A stretch of DNA of 64,000 nucleotides from contig NC_063278.1 of NCBI RefSeq assembly GCF_910591885.1, positions 18,987,989 through 19,051,988 of the forward strand, read 5' to 3'. The position numbers and the translations under genes are program-made. The notes under the pieces were generated by a model. That model did no database searches, was not told the DNA's origin, and saw nothing but the letters and a program-made list of their open reading frames with translations. This document shows positions 44,341 to 60,100 of the stretch, one piece after another (the stretch's first letter is position 1; each line of letters opens with the position of its first letter). The DNA comes from Bombus terrestris (lineage: Eukaryota > Arthropoda > Insecta > Hymenoptera > Apidae).

Positions 44341-47300
44341 ATCGAAATAGCATATAACGTTATACGTTATATCGTAATAGCATATAACGTTATACGTTAT
44401 ATCGTAATACTATATAACGTTATACGTTATATCGTAATAGTATGTAACGTTATACGTTATATCGTAATAGCATATAACGTTATACGTTATATCGTAATAG
44501 CATATAACGTTATACGTTATATCGTAATAGTATATAACGTTATATGTTATATCGTAATACTATATAACGTTATACGTTATATCGTAATAGTATATAACGA
44601 TATACGTTATATCGTCATACTATATAACGTTATATGTTATATCGTAATACTATATAACGTTATACGCTTTATCGTAATAGTATATAACGTTATACGTTAT
44701 ATCGTAATAGCATATAACGTTATACGTTATATCGTAATAGCATATAACGTTATACGTTATATCGTAATAGCATATAACGTTATACGTTATATCGTAATAC
44801 TATATAACGTTATACGTTATATCGTAATAGCATATAACGTTATACGTTATATCGTAATAGTATATAACGTTATACGTTATATCGTAATAGCATATAACGT
44901 TATACGTTATATCGTAATACTATATAACGTTATACGTTATATCGTAATAGTATATAACGTTAAAGGTTATATCGTAATACTATATAACGTTATTAGCTAT
45001 ATCATAATAGCATATAACGTTATACCTTATATAGTAATAGTATATAACGTTATATGTTATATCGTAATAACATATAACGCTATACGTTATATCGTAATAG
45101 TATATAACGTTATACGTTATATCGTAATACTATATAACGTTATACGTTATATCGTAATACTATATAACGTTATACGTTATATCGTAATAGCATATAACGT
45201 TATACGTTATATCGTAATAGTATATAACGTTATATGTTACATCGTAATAGCATATAACGTTATACGTTATATCGTAATACGATATAACGTATAACGTTAT
45301 ATCGTAATAGTATATAACGTTAAAGGTTATATCGTAATACTATATAACGTTATTAGCTATATCATAATAGCATATAACGTTATACGTTATATCGTAATAG
45401 TATATAACGTTATATGTTATATCGTAATACTATATAACATTATACGTTATATAGTAATAGTATATAACGTTATATGTTATATCGTAATAACATATAACGC
45501 TATACGTTATATCGTAATAGTATATAACGTTATACGTTATATCGTAATACTATATAACGTTATACGTTATATCGTAATACTATATAACGTTATACGTTAT
45601 ATCGTAATAGCATATAACGTTATACGTTATATCGTAATAGCATATAACGTTATACGTTATATCGTAATACTATATAACGTTATACGTTATATCATAGTAG
45701 TATATAACGTTGTACGTTATATCGTAATAGTATATAACGTTATATGTTATATCGTAATACTATATAACGTTATACGTTATATCGTAATAGTATATAACGA
45801 TATACGTTATATCGTCATACTATATAACGTTATATGTTATATCGTAATACTATATAACGTTATACGCTTTATCGTAATAGTATATAACGTTATACGTTAT
45901 ATCGTAATAGCATATAACGTTATACGTTATATCGTAATAGCATATAACGTTATACGTTATATCGTAATATCATATAACGTTATACGTTATATCGTAATAC
46001 TATATAACGTTATTAGATATATCATAATAGCATATAACGTTATACGTTATATCGTAATAGTATATAACGTTATACGTTATATCGTAATAGCATATAGCGT
46101 TATACGTTATATCGTAATAGCATATAACGTTATACGTTATATCGTAATAGCATATAACGTTATACGTTATATCGTAATAGCATATAACGTTATACGTTAT
46201 ATCGTAATAGCATATAACGTTATACGTTATATCGTAATACTATATAACGTTATATGTTATATCGTAATACTATATAACGTTATACGTTATATCGTAATAG
46301 TATATAACGATATACGTTATATCGTAATACTATATAACGTTATATGTTATATCGTAATACTATATAACGTTATACGCTTTATCGTAATAGTATATAACGT
46401 TATACGTTATATCACAGTAGTATATAACGTTATACGTTATATCGTAATAGTATATAACGTTATATGTTATATCGTAATACTATATAACGTTATTGGATAT
46501 ATCATAATAGCATATAACGTTATACGTTATATCGTAATACTATATAACGTTATACGTTATATCGTAATAGCATATAACGTTATACGTTATATCGTAATAG
46601 TATATAACGTTATACGTTATATCGTAATAGCATATAACGTCTTACGTTATATCGTAATAGCATATAACGTTATACGTTATATCGTAATAGCATATAACGT
46701 TATACGTTATATCGTAATAGCATATAACGTTATACGTTATATCGTAATAGCATATAACGTTATACGTTATATCGTAATAGCATATAACGTTATACGTTAT
46801 ATCGTAATAGCATATAACGTTATACGTTATATCGTAATAGTATATAACGTTATACGTTATATCGTAATAGCATATAACGTTATACGTTATATCGTAATAG
46901 CATATAACGTTATACGTTATATCGTTATACTATATAACGTTATACGTTATATCATAGTAGTATATAACGTTATACGTTATATCGTAATACTATATAACGT
47001 TATATGTTATATCGTAATACTATATAACGTTATACGCTATATCGTAATAGTATATAACGTTATACGTTATATCGTAATAGCATATAACGTTATACGTTAT
47101 ATCGTAATAGCATATAGCGTTATACGTTATACCATAATAGCATATAACGTTATACGTTATATCGTAATAGTATATAACGTTATTAGCTATATCACAATAG
47201 CATATAACGTTATACGTTATATCGTAATAGTACATAACGTTATACGTTATATCGTAATAGCATATAACGTTATACGTTATATCGTAATACTATATAACGT

Positions 47301-50300
47301 TATATGTTATATCGTGATAGCATATAACGTTATATGTTATATCGTAATAGCATATAACGTTATACGTTATATCGTAATAGTATGTAACGTTATACGTTAT
47401 ATCGTAATAGCATATAACGTTATACGTTATATCGTAATAGCATATAACGTTATACGTTATATCGTAATACTATATAACGTTATACTTTATATCGTAATAG
47501 TATATAACGTTATATGTTATATCGTAATAACATATAACGCTATACGTTATATCGTAATACTATATAACGTTATACGTTATATCGTAATAGCATATAACGT
47601 TATACGTTATATCGTAATAGCATATAACGTTATACGTTATATCGTAATAGTATATAACGTTAAAGGTTATATCGTAATACTATATAACGTTATTAGCTAT
47701 ATCATAATAGCATATAACGTTATACGTTATATCGTAATAGTATATAACGTTATATGTTATATCGTAATACTATATAACGTTATACGTTATATCATAGTAG
47801 TATATAACGTTGTACGTTATATCGTAATAGTATATAACGTTATTAGATATATCATAATAGCATATAACGTTATACGTTATATCGTAATAGTATATAACGA
47901 TATACGTTATATCGTAATACTATATAACGTTATATGTTATATCGTAATACTATATAACGTTATACGCTTTATCGTAATAGTATATAACGTTATACGTTAT
48001 ATCACAGTAGTATATAACGTTATACGTTATATCGTAATAGTATATAACGTTATATGTTATATCGTAATACTATATAACGTTATTGGATATATCATAATAG
48101 CATATAACGTTATACGTTATATCGTAATAGTATATAACGTTATACGTTATATCGTAATAGCATATAACGTTATACGTTATATCGTAATAGCATATAACGT
48201 TATACGTTATATCGTAATAGCATATAACGTTATACGTTATATCGTAATAGTATATAACGTTATACGTTATATCGTAATAGCATATAACGTTATACGTTAT
48301 ATCGTAATACTATATAACGTTATACGTTATATCGTAATAGTATATAACGTTATATGTTATATCGTAATAACATATAACGCTATACGTTATATCGTAATAG
48401 CATATAACGTTATACGTTATATCGTAATAGTATATAACGTTACACGTTATATCGTAATACTATATAACGTTATTAGCTATATCATAATAGCATATAACGT
48501 TATACGTTATATCGTAATAGTATATAACGTTATATGTTATATCGTAATACTATATAACGTTATACGTTATATCGTAATAGTATATAACGTTATATGTTAT
48601 ATCGTAATAGCATATAACGTTATACGTTATATCGTAATAGCATATAACGTTATACGTTATATCGTAATACTATATAACGTTATACGTTATATCGTAATAG
48701 TATATAACGTTATATGTTATATCGTAATAACATATAACGCTATACGTTATATCGTAATAGTATATAACGTTAAAGGTTATATCGTAATACTATATAACGT
48801 TATTAGCTATATCATAATAGCATATAACGTTATACGTTATATCGTAATAGTATATAACGTTATATGTTATATCGTAATACTATATAACGTTATACGTTAT
48901 ATAGTAATAGTATATAACGTTATATGTTATATCGTAATAACATATAACGCTATACGTTATATCGTAATAGTATATAACGTTATACGTTATATCGTAATAC
49001 TATATAACGTTATACTTTATATCGTAATAGCATATAACGTTATACGTTATATCGTAATAGCATATAACGTTATACGTTATATCGTAATAGCATATAACGT
49101 TATACGTTATATCGTAATACTATATAACGTTATACGTTATATCATAATAGCATATAACGTTATATGTTATATCGTGATAGCATATAACGTTATATGTTAT
49201 ATCGTAATAGCATATAACGTTATACGTTATATCGTAATAGCATATAACGTTATACGTTATATCGTAATAGCATATAACGTTATACGTTATATCGTAATAG
49301 TATATAACGTTAAAGGTTATATCGTAATACTATATAACGTTATTAGCTATATCATAATAGCATATAACGTTATACGTTATATCGTAATAGTATATAACGT
49401 TATATGTTATATCGTAATACTATATAACGTTATACGTTATATCATAGTAGTATATAACGTTGTACGTTATATCGTAATAGTATATAACGTTATTAGATAT
49501 ATCATAATAGCATATAACGTTATACGTTATATCGTAATAGTATATAACGATATACGTTATATCGTAATACTATATAACGTTATATGTTATATCGTAATAC
49601 TATATAACGTTATACGCTTTATCGTAATAGTATATAACGTTATACGTTATATCACAGTAGTATATAACGTTATACGTTATATCGTAATAGTATATAACGT
49701 TATATGTTATATCGTAATACTATATAACGTTATTGGATATATCATAATAGCATATAACGTTATACGTTATATCGTAATAGTATATAACGTTATACGTTAT
49801 ATCGTAATAGCATATAACGTTATACGTTATATCGTAATAGTATATAACGTTATACGTTATATCGTAATAGCATATAACGTTATACGTTATATCGTAATAG
49901 TATATAACGTTATACGTCATATCGTAATAGCATATAACGTTATACGTTATATCGTAATACTATATAACGTTATACGTTATATCGTAATAGTATATAACGT
50001 TATATGTTATATCGTAATAACATATAACGCTATACGTTATATCGTAATAGCATATAACGTTATACGTTATATCGTAATAGTATATAACGTTACACGTTAT
50101 ATCGTAATACTATATAACGTTATTAGCTATATCATAATAGCATATAACGTTATACGTTATATCGTAATAGTATATAACGTTATATGTTATATCGTAATAC
50201 TATATAACGTTATACGTTATATCGTAATAGTATATAACGTTATATGTTATATCGTAATAGCATATAACGTTATACGTTATATCGTAATAGCATATAACGT

Positions 50301-50640
50301 TATACGTTATATCGTAATACTATATAACGTTATACGTTATATCGTAATAGTATATAACGTTATATGTTATATCGTAATAACATATAACGCTATACGTTAT
50401 ATCGTAATAGTATATAACGTTAAAGGTTATATCGTAATACTATATAACGTTATTAGCTATATCATAATAGCATATAACGTTATACGTTATATCGTAATAG
50501 TATATAACGTTATATGTTATATCGTAATACTATATAACGTTATACGTTATATAGTAATAGTATATAACGTTATATGTTATATCGTAATAACATATAACGC
50601 TATACGTTATATCGTAATAGTATATAACGTTATACGTTAT
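44341..50640 (+). repeat. 6,240-bp tandem duplication, copy 2
   Basis: Second copy at offset 6,240, rising to 6,300 after two extra units at 49921-49980. Private changes include TATATGTTAC at 45231-45240, the altered unit 45271-45300, the CTTACGTTAT unit at 46621-46650, a CAT-type unit at 48181 and TATACGTCAT at 49911-49920. Confidence 0.85.
45271..45300 (+). repeat. Monomer with inverted hairpin loop and the only in-frame stop
   Basis: Unit positions 21-23 read ATA instead of TAT, while the flanking 7-base inverted arms (ATAACGT and ACGTTAT) are intact. Positions 14-30 therefore equal the exact reverse complement of the usual sequence. The change creates TAA at 45292-45294. The equivalent unit in the other 6.24-kb copy (39031-39060) has the normal loop. 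Confidence 0.85.
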
Positions 50641-51720
50641 ATCGTAATACTATATAACGTTATATGTTATATCGTAATACTATATAACGTTATACGCTTT
50701 ATCGTAATAGTATATAACGTTATACGTTATATCACAGTAGTATATAACGTTATACGTTATATCGTAATAGTATATAACGTTATATGTTATATCGTAATAC
50801 TATATAACGTTATTGGATATATCATAATAGCATATAACGTTATACGTTATATCGTAATAGTATATAACGTTATACGTTATATCGTAATAGCATATAACGT
50901 TATACGTTATATCGTAATAGTATATAACGTTATACGTTATATCGTAATAGCATATAACGTTATACGTTATATCGTAATAGTATATAACGTTATACGTTAT
51001 ATCGTAATAGCATATAACGTTATACGTTATATCGTAATACTATATAACGTTATACGTTATATCGTAATAGTATATAACGTTATATGTTATATCGTAATAA
51101 CATATAACGCTATACGTTATATCGTAATAGCATATAACGTTATACGTTATATCGTAATAGTATATAACGTTACACGTTATATCGTAATACTATATAACGT
51201 TATTAGCTATATCATAATAGCATATAACGTTATACGTTATATCGTAATAGTATATAACGTTATATGTTATATCGTAATACTATATAACGTTATACGTTAT
51301 ATCGTAATAGTATATAACGTTATATGTTATATCGTAATAGCATATAACGTTATACGTTATATCGTAATAGCATATAACGTTATACGTTATATCGTAATAC
51401 TATATAACGTTATACGTTATATCGTAATAGTATATAACGTTATATGTTATATCGTAATAACATATAACGCTATACGTTATATCGTAATAGTATATAACGT
51501 TAAAGGTTATATCGTAATACTATATAACGTTATTAGCTATATCATAATAGCATATAACGTTATACGTTATATCGTAATAGTATATAACGTTATATGTTAT
51601 ATCGTAATACTATATAACGTTATACGTTATATAGTAATAGTATATAACGTTATATGTTATATCGTAATAACATATAACGCTATACGTTATATCGTAATAG
51701 TATATAACGTTATACGTTAT
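49561..51720 (+). repeat. 1,080-bp tandem duplication
   Basis: 49561-50640 and 50641-51720 match over 36 units, including TATACGCTTT, ATCACAGTAG and the TATTGGATAT landmark (49711, 50791). They differ at 49911-49920 (TATACGTCAT in copy 1). The first copy is also the end of the 6.24-kb copy 2, so this duplication came later. After 51720 the order resumes as at 48991. Confidence 0.8.
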
Positions 51721-54420
51721 ATCGTAATACTATATAACGTTATACTTTATATCGTAATAGCATATAACGTTATACGTTATATCGTAATAGCATATAACGT
51801 TATACGTTATATCGTAATAGCATATAACGTTATACGTTATATCGTAATACTATATAACGTTATACGTTATATCATAATAGCATATAACGTTATATGTTAT
51901 ATCGTGATAGCATATAACGTTATATGTTATATCGTAATAGCATATAACGTTATACGTTATATCGTAATAGCATATAACGTTATACGTTATATCGTAATAG
52001 TATATAACGTTACACGTTATATCGTAATACTATATAACGTTATTAGCTATATCATAATAGCATATAACGTTATACGTTATATCGTAATAGTATATAACGT
52101 TATATGTTATATCGTAATACTATATAACGTTATTAGCTATATCACAATAGCATATAACGTTATACGTTATATCGTAATAGTACATAACGTTATACGTTAT
52201 ATCGTAATAGCATATAACGTTATATGTTATATCGTGATAGCATATAACGTTATATGTTATATCGTAATAGCATATAACGTTATACGTTATATCGTAATAC
52301 TATATAACGTTATACGTTATATCGTAATAGCATATAACGTTATACGTTATATCGTAATAGTATATAACGTTATACGTTATATCGTAATAGCATATAACGT
52401 TATACGTTATATCGTAATACTATATAACGTTATACGTTATATCGTAATAGCATATAACGTTATACGTTATATCGTAATAGCATATAACGTTATACGTTAT
52501 ATCGTAATAGCATATAACGTTATACGTTATATCGTAATAGCATATAACGTTATACGTTATATCGTAATACTATATAACGTTATACGTTATATCATAGTAG
52601 TATATAACGTTGTACGTTATATCGTAATAGTATATAACGTTATTAGATATATCATAATAGCATATAACGTTATACGTTATATCGTAATACTATATAACGT
52701 TATACGTTATATCGTAATAGTATATAACGATATACGTTATATCGTAATACTATATAACGTTATATGTTATATCGTAATACTATATAACGTTATACGCTTT
52801 ATCGTAATAGTATATAACGTTATACGTTATATCACAGTAGTATATAACGTTATACGTTATATCGTAATAGTATATAACGTTATATGTTATATCGTGATAC
52901 TATATAACGTTATTGGATATATCATAATAGCATATAACGTTATACGTTATATCGTAATAGTATATAACGTTATACGTTATATCGTAATAGCATATAACGT
53001 TATACGTTATATCGTAATAGTATATAACGTTATACGTTATATCGTAATAGCATATAACGTTATACGTTATATCGTAATAGTATATAACGTTATACGTTAT
53101 ATCGTAATAGCATATAACGTTATACGTTATATCGTAATACTATATAACGTTATACGTTATATCGTAATAGTATATAACGTTATATGTTATATCGTAATAC
53201 TATATAACGTTATACGTTATATCGTAATAGTATATAACGTTATATGTTATATCGTAATAGCATATAACGTTATACGTTATATCGTAATAGCATATAACGT
53301 TATACGTTATATCGTAATACTATATAACGTTATACGTTATATCGTAATAGTATATAACGTTATATGTTATATCGCAATAACATATAACGCTATACGTTAT
53401 ATCGTAATAGTATATAACGTTAAAGGTTATATCGTAATACTATATAACGTTATTAGCTATATCATAATAGCATATAACGTTATACGTTATATCGTAATAG
53501 TATATAACGTTATATGTTATATCGTAATACTATATAACGTTATACGTTATATAGTAATAGTATATAACGTTATATGTTATATCGTAATAACATATAACGC
53601 TATACGTTATATCGTAATAGTATATAACGTTATACGTTATATCGTAATACTATATAACGTTATACGTTATATCGTAATACTATATAACGTTATACGTTAT
53701 ATCGTAATAGCATATAACGTTATACGTTATATCGTAATAGTATATAACGTTATACGTTATATCGTAATAGCATATAACGTTATACGTTATATCGTAATAC
53801 TATATAACGTTATACGTTATATCGTAATAGCATATAACGTTACACGTTATATCGTAATAGCATATAACGTTATACGTTATATCGTAATAGCATATAACGT
53901 TATACGTTATATCGTAATAGCATATAGCGTTATACGTTATACCATAATAGCATATAACGTTATACGTTATATCGTAATAGTATATAACGTTATTAGCTAT
54001 ATCACAATAGCATATAACGTTATACGTTATATCGTAATAGTACATAACGTTATACGTTATATCGTAATAGCATATAACGTTATACGTTATATCGTAATAC
54101 TATATAACGTTATATGTTATATCGTGATAGCATATAACGTTATATGTTATATCGTAATAGCATATAACGTTATACGTTATATCGTAATAGTATGTAACGT
54201 TATACGTTATATCGTAATAGCATATAACGTTATACGTTATATCGTAATAGCTTATAACGTTATACGTTATATCGTAATACTATATAACGTTATACTTTAT
54301 ATCGTAATAGTATATAACGTTATATGTTATATCGTAATAACATATAACGCTATACGTTATATCGTAATACTATATAACGTTATACGTTATATCGTAATAG
54401 CATATAACGTTATACGTTAT
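51721..54420 (+). repeat. Rearranged higher-order repeat region
   Basis: 51721-51960 follows the order at 48991-49230. The rest mixes known blocks: ATCATAGTAG at 52591, TATTGGATAT at 52891, TAAAGGTTAT at 53401, ACCATAATAG at 53941 and TATACTTTAT at 54271. It is satellite only; I see no unique insert. Confidence 0.7.
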
Positions 54421-57150
54421 ATCGTAATAGCATATAACGTTATACGTTTAATCGTAATAGCATATAACGTTATACGTTATATCGTAATAGCATATAACGT
54501 TATACGTTATATCGTAATAGCATATAGCGTTATACGTTATATCATAATAGCATATAACGTTATACGTTATATCGTAATAGCATATAACGTTGTACGTTAT
54601 ATCGTAATAGCATGTAACGTTATACGTTATATCGTAATAGCATATAACGTTATACGTTATATCGTAATAGCATATAACGTTATACGTTATATCGTAATAC
54701 TATATAACGTTATACGTTATATCGTAATAGCATATAACGTTATACGTTATATCGTAATAGCATATAACGTTATACGTTATATAGTAATAGCATATAACGT
54801 TATACGTTATATCGTAATAGCATATAACGTTGTACGTTATATCGTAATAGTATGTAACGTTATACGTTATATCGTAATAGCATATAACGTTATACGTTAT
54901 ATCGTAATAGCATATAACGTTATACGTTATATCGTAATACTATATAACGTTATACGTTATATCGTAATAGCATATAACGTTATACGTTATATCGTAATAG
55001 CATATAACGTTATACGTTATATAGTAATAGCATATAACGTTATACGTTATATCGTAATAGCATATAACGTTGTACGTTATATCGTAATAGCATATAACGT
55101 TATATGTTATATCGTAATAGCATATAACGTTGTACGTTATATCGTAATAGCATATAACGTTATACGTTATATCGTAATAGCATATAACGTTATACGTTAT
55201 ATCGTAATAGCATATAACGTTATACGTTATATCGTAATACTATATAACGTTATACGTTATATCATAATAGCATATAACGTTATACGTTATATCGTAATAG
55301 TATATAACGTTATATGTTATATCGTAATAGCATATAACGTTATACGTTATATAGTAATAGCATATAACGTTATACGTTATATCGTAATAGCATATAACGT
55401 TGTACGTTATATCGTAATAGTATGTAACGTTATACGTTATATCGTAATAGCATATAACGTTATACGTTATATCGTAATAGCATATAACGTTATACGTTAT
55501 ATCGTAATACTATATAACGTTATACGTTATATCGTAATAGCATATAACGTTATACGTTATATCGTAATAGCATATAACGTTATACGTTATATAGTAATAG
55601 CATATAACGTTATACGTTATATCGTAATAGCATATAACGTTATACGTTATATCGTAATACTATATAACGTTATACGTTATATCGTAATAGCATATAACGT
55701 TATACGTTATATCGTAATAGCATATAACGTTATACGTTATATCGTAATAGCATATAACGTTATACGTTATATCGTAATACTATATAACGTTATATGTTAT
55801 ATCGTAATACTATATAACGTTATACGTTATATCGTAATAGCATATAACGTTATACGTTATATCGTAATACTATATAACGTTATACGTTATATCGTAATAG
55901 TATATAACGTTATATGTTATATCGTAATAACATATAACGCTATACGTTATATCGTAATAGTATATAACGTTATACGTTATATCGTAATACTATATAACGT
56001 TATACGTTATATCGTAATACTATATAACGTTCTACGTTATATCGTAATAGCATATAACGTTGTACGTTATATCGTAATAGCATATAACGTTATACGTTAT
56101 ATCGTAATAGTATATAACGTTACACGTTATATCGTAATACTATATAACGTTATTAGCTATATCATAATAGCATATAACGTTATACGTTATATCGTAATAC
56201 TATATAACGTTATATGTTATATCGTAATACTATATAACGTTATACGTTATATCGTAATAGTATATAACGATATACGTTATATCGTAATACTATATAACGT
56301 TATATGTTATATCGTAATACTATATAACGTTATACGCTTTATCGTAATAGTATATAACGTTATACGTTATATCACAGTAGTATATAACGTTATACGTTAT
56401 ATCGTAATAGTATATAACGTTATATGTTATATCGTAATACTATATAACGTTATTGGATATATCATAATAGCATATAACGTTATACGTTATATCGTAATAC
56501 TATATAACGTTATACGTTATATCGTAATAGCATATAACGTTATACGTTATATCGTAATAGCATATAACGTTATACGTTATATCGTAATACTATATAACGT
56601 TATACGTTATATCATAATAGCATATAACGTTATACGTTATATCGTAATAGTATATAACGTTATATGTTATATCGTAATAGCATATAACGTTATACGTTAT
56701 ATAGTAATAGCATATAACGTTATACGTTATATCGTAATAGCATATAACGTTGTACGTTATATCGTAATAGTATGTAACGTTATACGTTATATCGTAATAG
56801 CATATAACGTTATACGTTATATCGTAATAGCATATAACGTTATACGTTATATCGTAATACTATATAACGTTGTACGTTATATCGTAATAGCATATAACGT
56901 TATACGTTATATCGTAATAGCATATAACGTTATACGTTATATAGTAATAGCATATAACGTTATACGTTATATCGTAATAGCATATAACGTTATACGTTAT
57001 ATCGTAATACTATATAACGTTATACGTTATATCGTAATACTATATAACGTTATACGTTATATCGTAATACTATATAACGTTATACGTTATATCGTAATAC
57101 TATATAACGTTATACGTTATATCGTAATAGCATATAACGTTATACGTTAT
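54421..57150 (+). repeat. Distinct subfamily with 240-bp (eight-unit) period
   Basis: CAT-type units dominate, and two combinations rare elsewhere recur: ATAGTAATAG joined to CATATAACGT (54781, 55021, 55351, 55591, 56701, 56941) and CATATAACGT joined to TGTACGTTAT (54571, 54811, 55051, 55381, 56731). Successive ATAG units are often 240 bp apart. 55231-55680 also matches 56581-57030 at offset 1,350. A more typical block with the TATTGGATAT landmark (56431) is embedded in it. Confidence 0.75.
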
Positions 57151-60100
57151 ATCACAGTAGTATATAACGTTATACGTTATATCGTAATAGTATATAACGT
57201 TATATGTTATATCGTAATACTATATAACGTTATTGGATATATCATAATAGCATATAACGTTATACGTTATATCGCAATACTATATAACGTTATACGTTAT
57301 ATCGTAATAGCATATAACGTTATACGTTATATCGTAATAGTATATAACGTTATACGTTATATCGTAATAGCATATAACGTTATACGTTATATCGTAATAG
57401 CATATAATGTTATACGTTATGTCGTAATAGCATATAACGTTATACGTTATATCGTAATAGCATATAACGTTATACGTTATATCGTAATAGCATATAACGT
57501 TATACGTTATATCGTAATAGTATATAACGTTATACGTTATATCGTAATAGCATATAACGTTATACGTTATATCGTAATAGTATATAACGTTATACGTTAT
57601 ATCGTAATAGCATATAACGTTATACGTTATATCGAAATAGCATATAACGTTATACGTTATATCGTAATAGCATATAACGTTATACGTTATATCGTAATAC
57701 TATATAACGTTATACGTTATATCGTAATAGTATATAACGTTATATGTTATATCGTAATAACATATAACGCTATACGTTATATCGTAATAGTATATAACGT
57801 TAAAGGTTATATCGTAATACTATATAACGTTATTAGCTATATCGTAATACTATATAACGTTATACGTTATATCGTAATACTATATAACGTTATACGTTAT
57901 ATCGTAATAGCATATAACGTTATACGTTATATCGTAATAGTATATAACGTTATACGTTATATCGTAATAGCATATAACGTTATACGTTATATCGTAATAC
58001 TATATAACGTTATACGTTATATCGTAATAGCATATAACGTTATACGTTATATCGTAATAGTATATAACGTTATACGTTATATCGTAATAGCATATAACGT
58101 TATACGTTATATCGAAATAGCATATAACGTTATACGTTATATCGTAATAGCATATAACGTTATACGTCATATCGTAATACTATATAACGTTATACGTTAT
58201 ATCGTAATAGTATGTAACGTTATACGTTATATCGTAATAGCATATAACGTTATACGTTATATTGTAATAGCATATAACGTTATACGTTATATCGTAATAG
58301 TATATAACGTTATAAGTTATATCGTAATACTATATAACGTTATACGTTATATCGTAATAGTATATAACGATATACGTTATATCGTCATACTATATAACGT
58401 TATATGTTATATCGTAATACTATATAACGTTATACGCTTTATCGTAATACTATATAACGTTATACGTTATATCGTAATACTATATAACGTTATACGCTTT
58501 ATCGTAATAGTATATAACGTTATACGTTATATCACAGTAGTATATAACGCTATACGTTATATCGTAATAGTATATAACGTTATACGTTATATCGTAATAC
58601 TATATAACGTTATACGTTATATCGTAATACTATATAACGTTATACGTTATATCGTAATAGCATATAACGTTATACGTTATATCGTAATAGCATATAACGT
58701 TATACGTTATATCGTAATACTATATAACGTTATACGTTATATCATAGTAGTATATAACGTTGTACGTTATATCGTAATAGTATATAACGTTATCAGATAT
58801 ATCATAATAGCATATAACGTTATACGTTATATCGTAATAGTATATAACGTTATACGTTATATCGTAATAGCATATAACGTTATACGTTATATCGTAATAG
58901 CACATAACGTTATACGTTATATCGTAATAGCATATAACGTTATACGTTATATCGTAATAGCATATAACGTTATACGTTATATCGTAATAGCATATAACGT
59001 TATACGTTATATCGTAATACTATATAACGTTATATGTTATATCGTAATACTATATAACGTTATACGTTATATCGTAATAGTATATAACGATATACGTTAT
59101 ATCGTAATACTATATAACGTTATATGTTATATCGTAATACTATATAACGTTATACGCTTTATCGTAATAGTATATAACGTTATACGTTATATCACAGTAG
59201 TATATAACGTTATACGTTATATCGTAATAGTATATAACGTTATATGTTATATCGTAATACTATATAACGTTATTGGATATATCATAATAGCATATAACGT
59301 TATACGTTATATCGTAATAGTATATAACGTTATACGTTATATCGTAATAGCATATATCGTTATACGTTATATCGTAATAGTATATAACGTTATACGTTAT
59401 ATCGTAATAGCATATAACGTTATACGTTATATCGTAATAGTATATAACGTTATACGTTATATCGTAATAGCATATAACGTTATACGTTATGTCGTAATAG
59501 CATATAACGTTATACGTTATATCGTAATAGCATATAACGTTATACGTTATATCGTAATAGCATATAACGTTATACGTTATATCGTAATAGCATATAACGT
59601 TATACGTTATATCGTTATAGCATATAACGTTATACGTGATATCGTAATAGTATATAACGTTATACGTTATATCGTAATAGCATATAACGTTATACGTTAT
59701 ATCGTAATAGCATATAACGGTATACGTTATATCGTTATACTATATAACGTTATACGTTATATCATAGTAGTATATAACGTTATACGTTATATCGTAATAG
59801 CATATAACGTTATACGTTATATCGTAATACTATATAACGTTATATGTTATATCGTAATACTATATAACGTTATACGCTATATCGTAATAGTATATAACGT
59901 TATACGTTATATCGTAATAGCATATAACGTTATACGTTATATCGTAATAGCATATAGCGTTATACGTTATACCATAATAGCATATAACGTTATACGTTAT
60001 ATCGTAATAGTATATAACATTATTAGCTATATCACAATAGCATATAACGTTATACGTTATATCGTAATAGTACATAACGTTATACGTTATATCGTAATAG

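Larger units (their letters stand above)
904..45294 (+). other. Stop-free satellite frame, judged not a gene
   Basis: Reading from GTG at 904, the frame runs 14,796 codons to TAA at 45292-45294. It encodes a degenerate decapeptide V-I-x-Y-N-V-I-R-Y-I, with x mostly Ala, Val or Leu. The same frame is already open from base 1 and reopens after 45294 to the window end. The openness follows from a 30-base unit (ten codons) with no stop in this phase. There is no ATG, signal peptide, domain, splice signal or unique flank. Variants are mostly amino-acid changing (Ala/Val/Leu/Thr/Pro/Arg at codon 3; Arg/Cys/Ser/Gly/Leu/Pro at codon 8), which does not suggest protein-level constraint. A giant repetitive protein cannot be formally excluded. 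Confidence 0.9.

Noticed and set aside
904..45294. Giant 14,796-residue repetitive protein gene
   Set aside because: The frame is open because the unit is ten codons without a stop. It starts with an arbitrary GTG, is already open upstream and reopens after the stop. It has no domain, signal or unique end, and variants are mostly amino-acid changing.
54421..54450. Frame or register break at the unit ending TTTA
   Set aside because: The last two bases are AT changed to TA; unit length stays 30 and the next unit is in phase.
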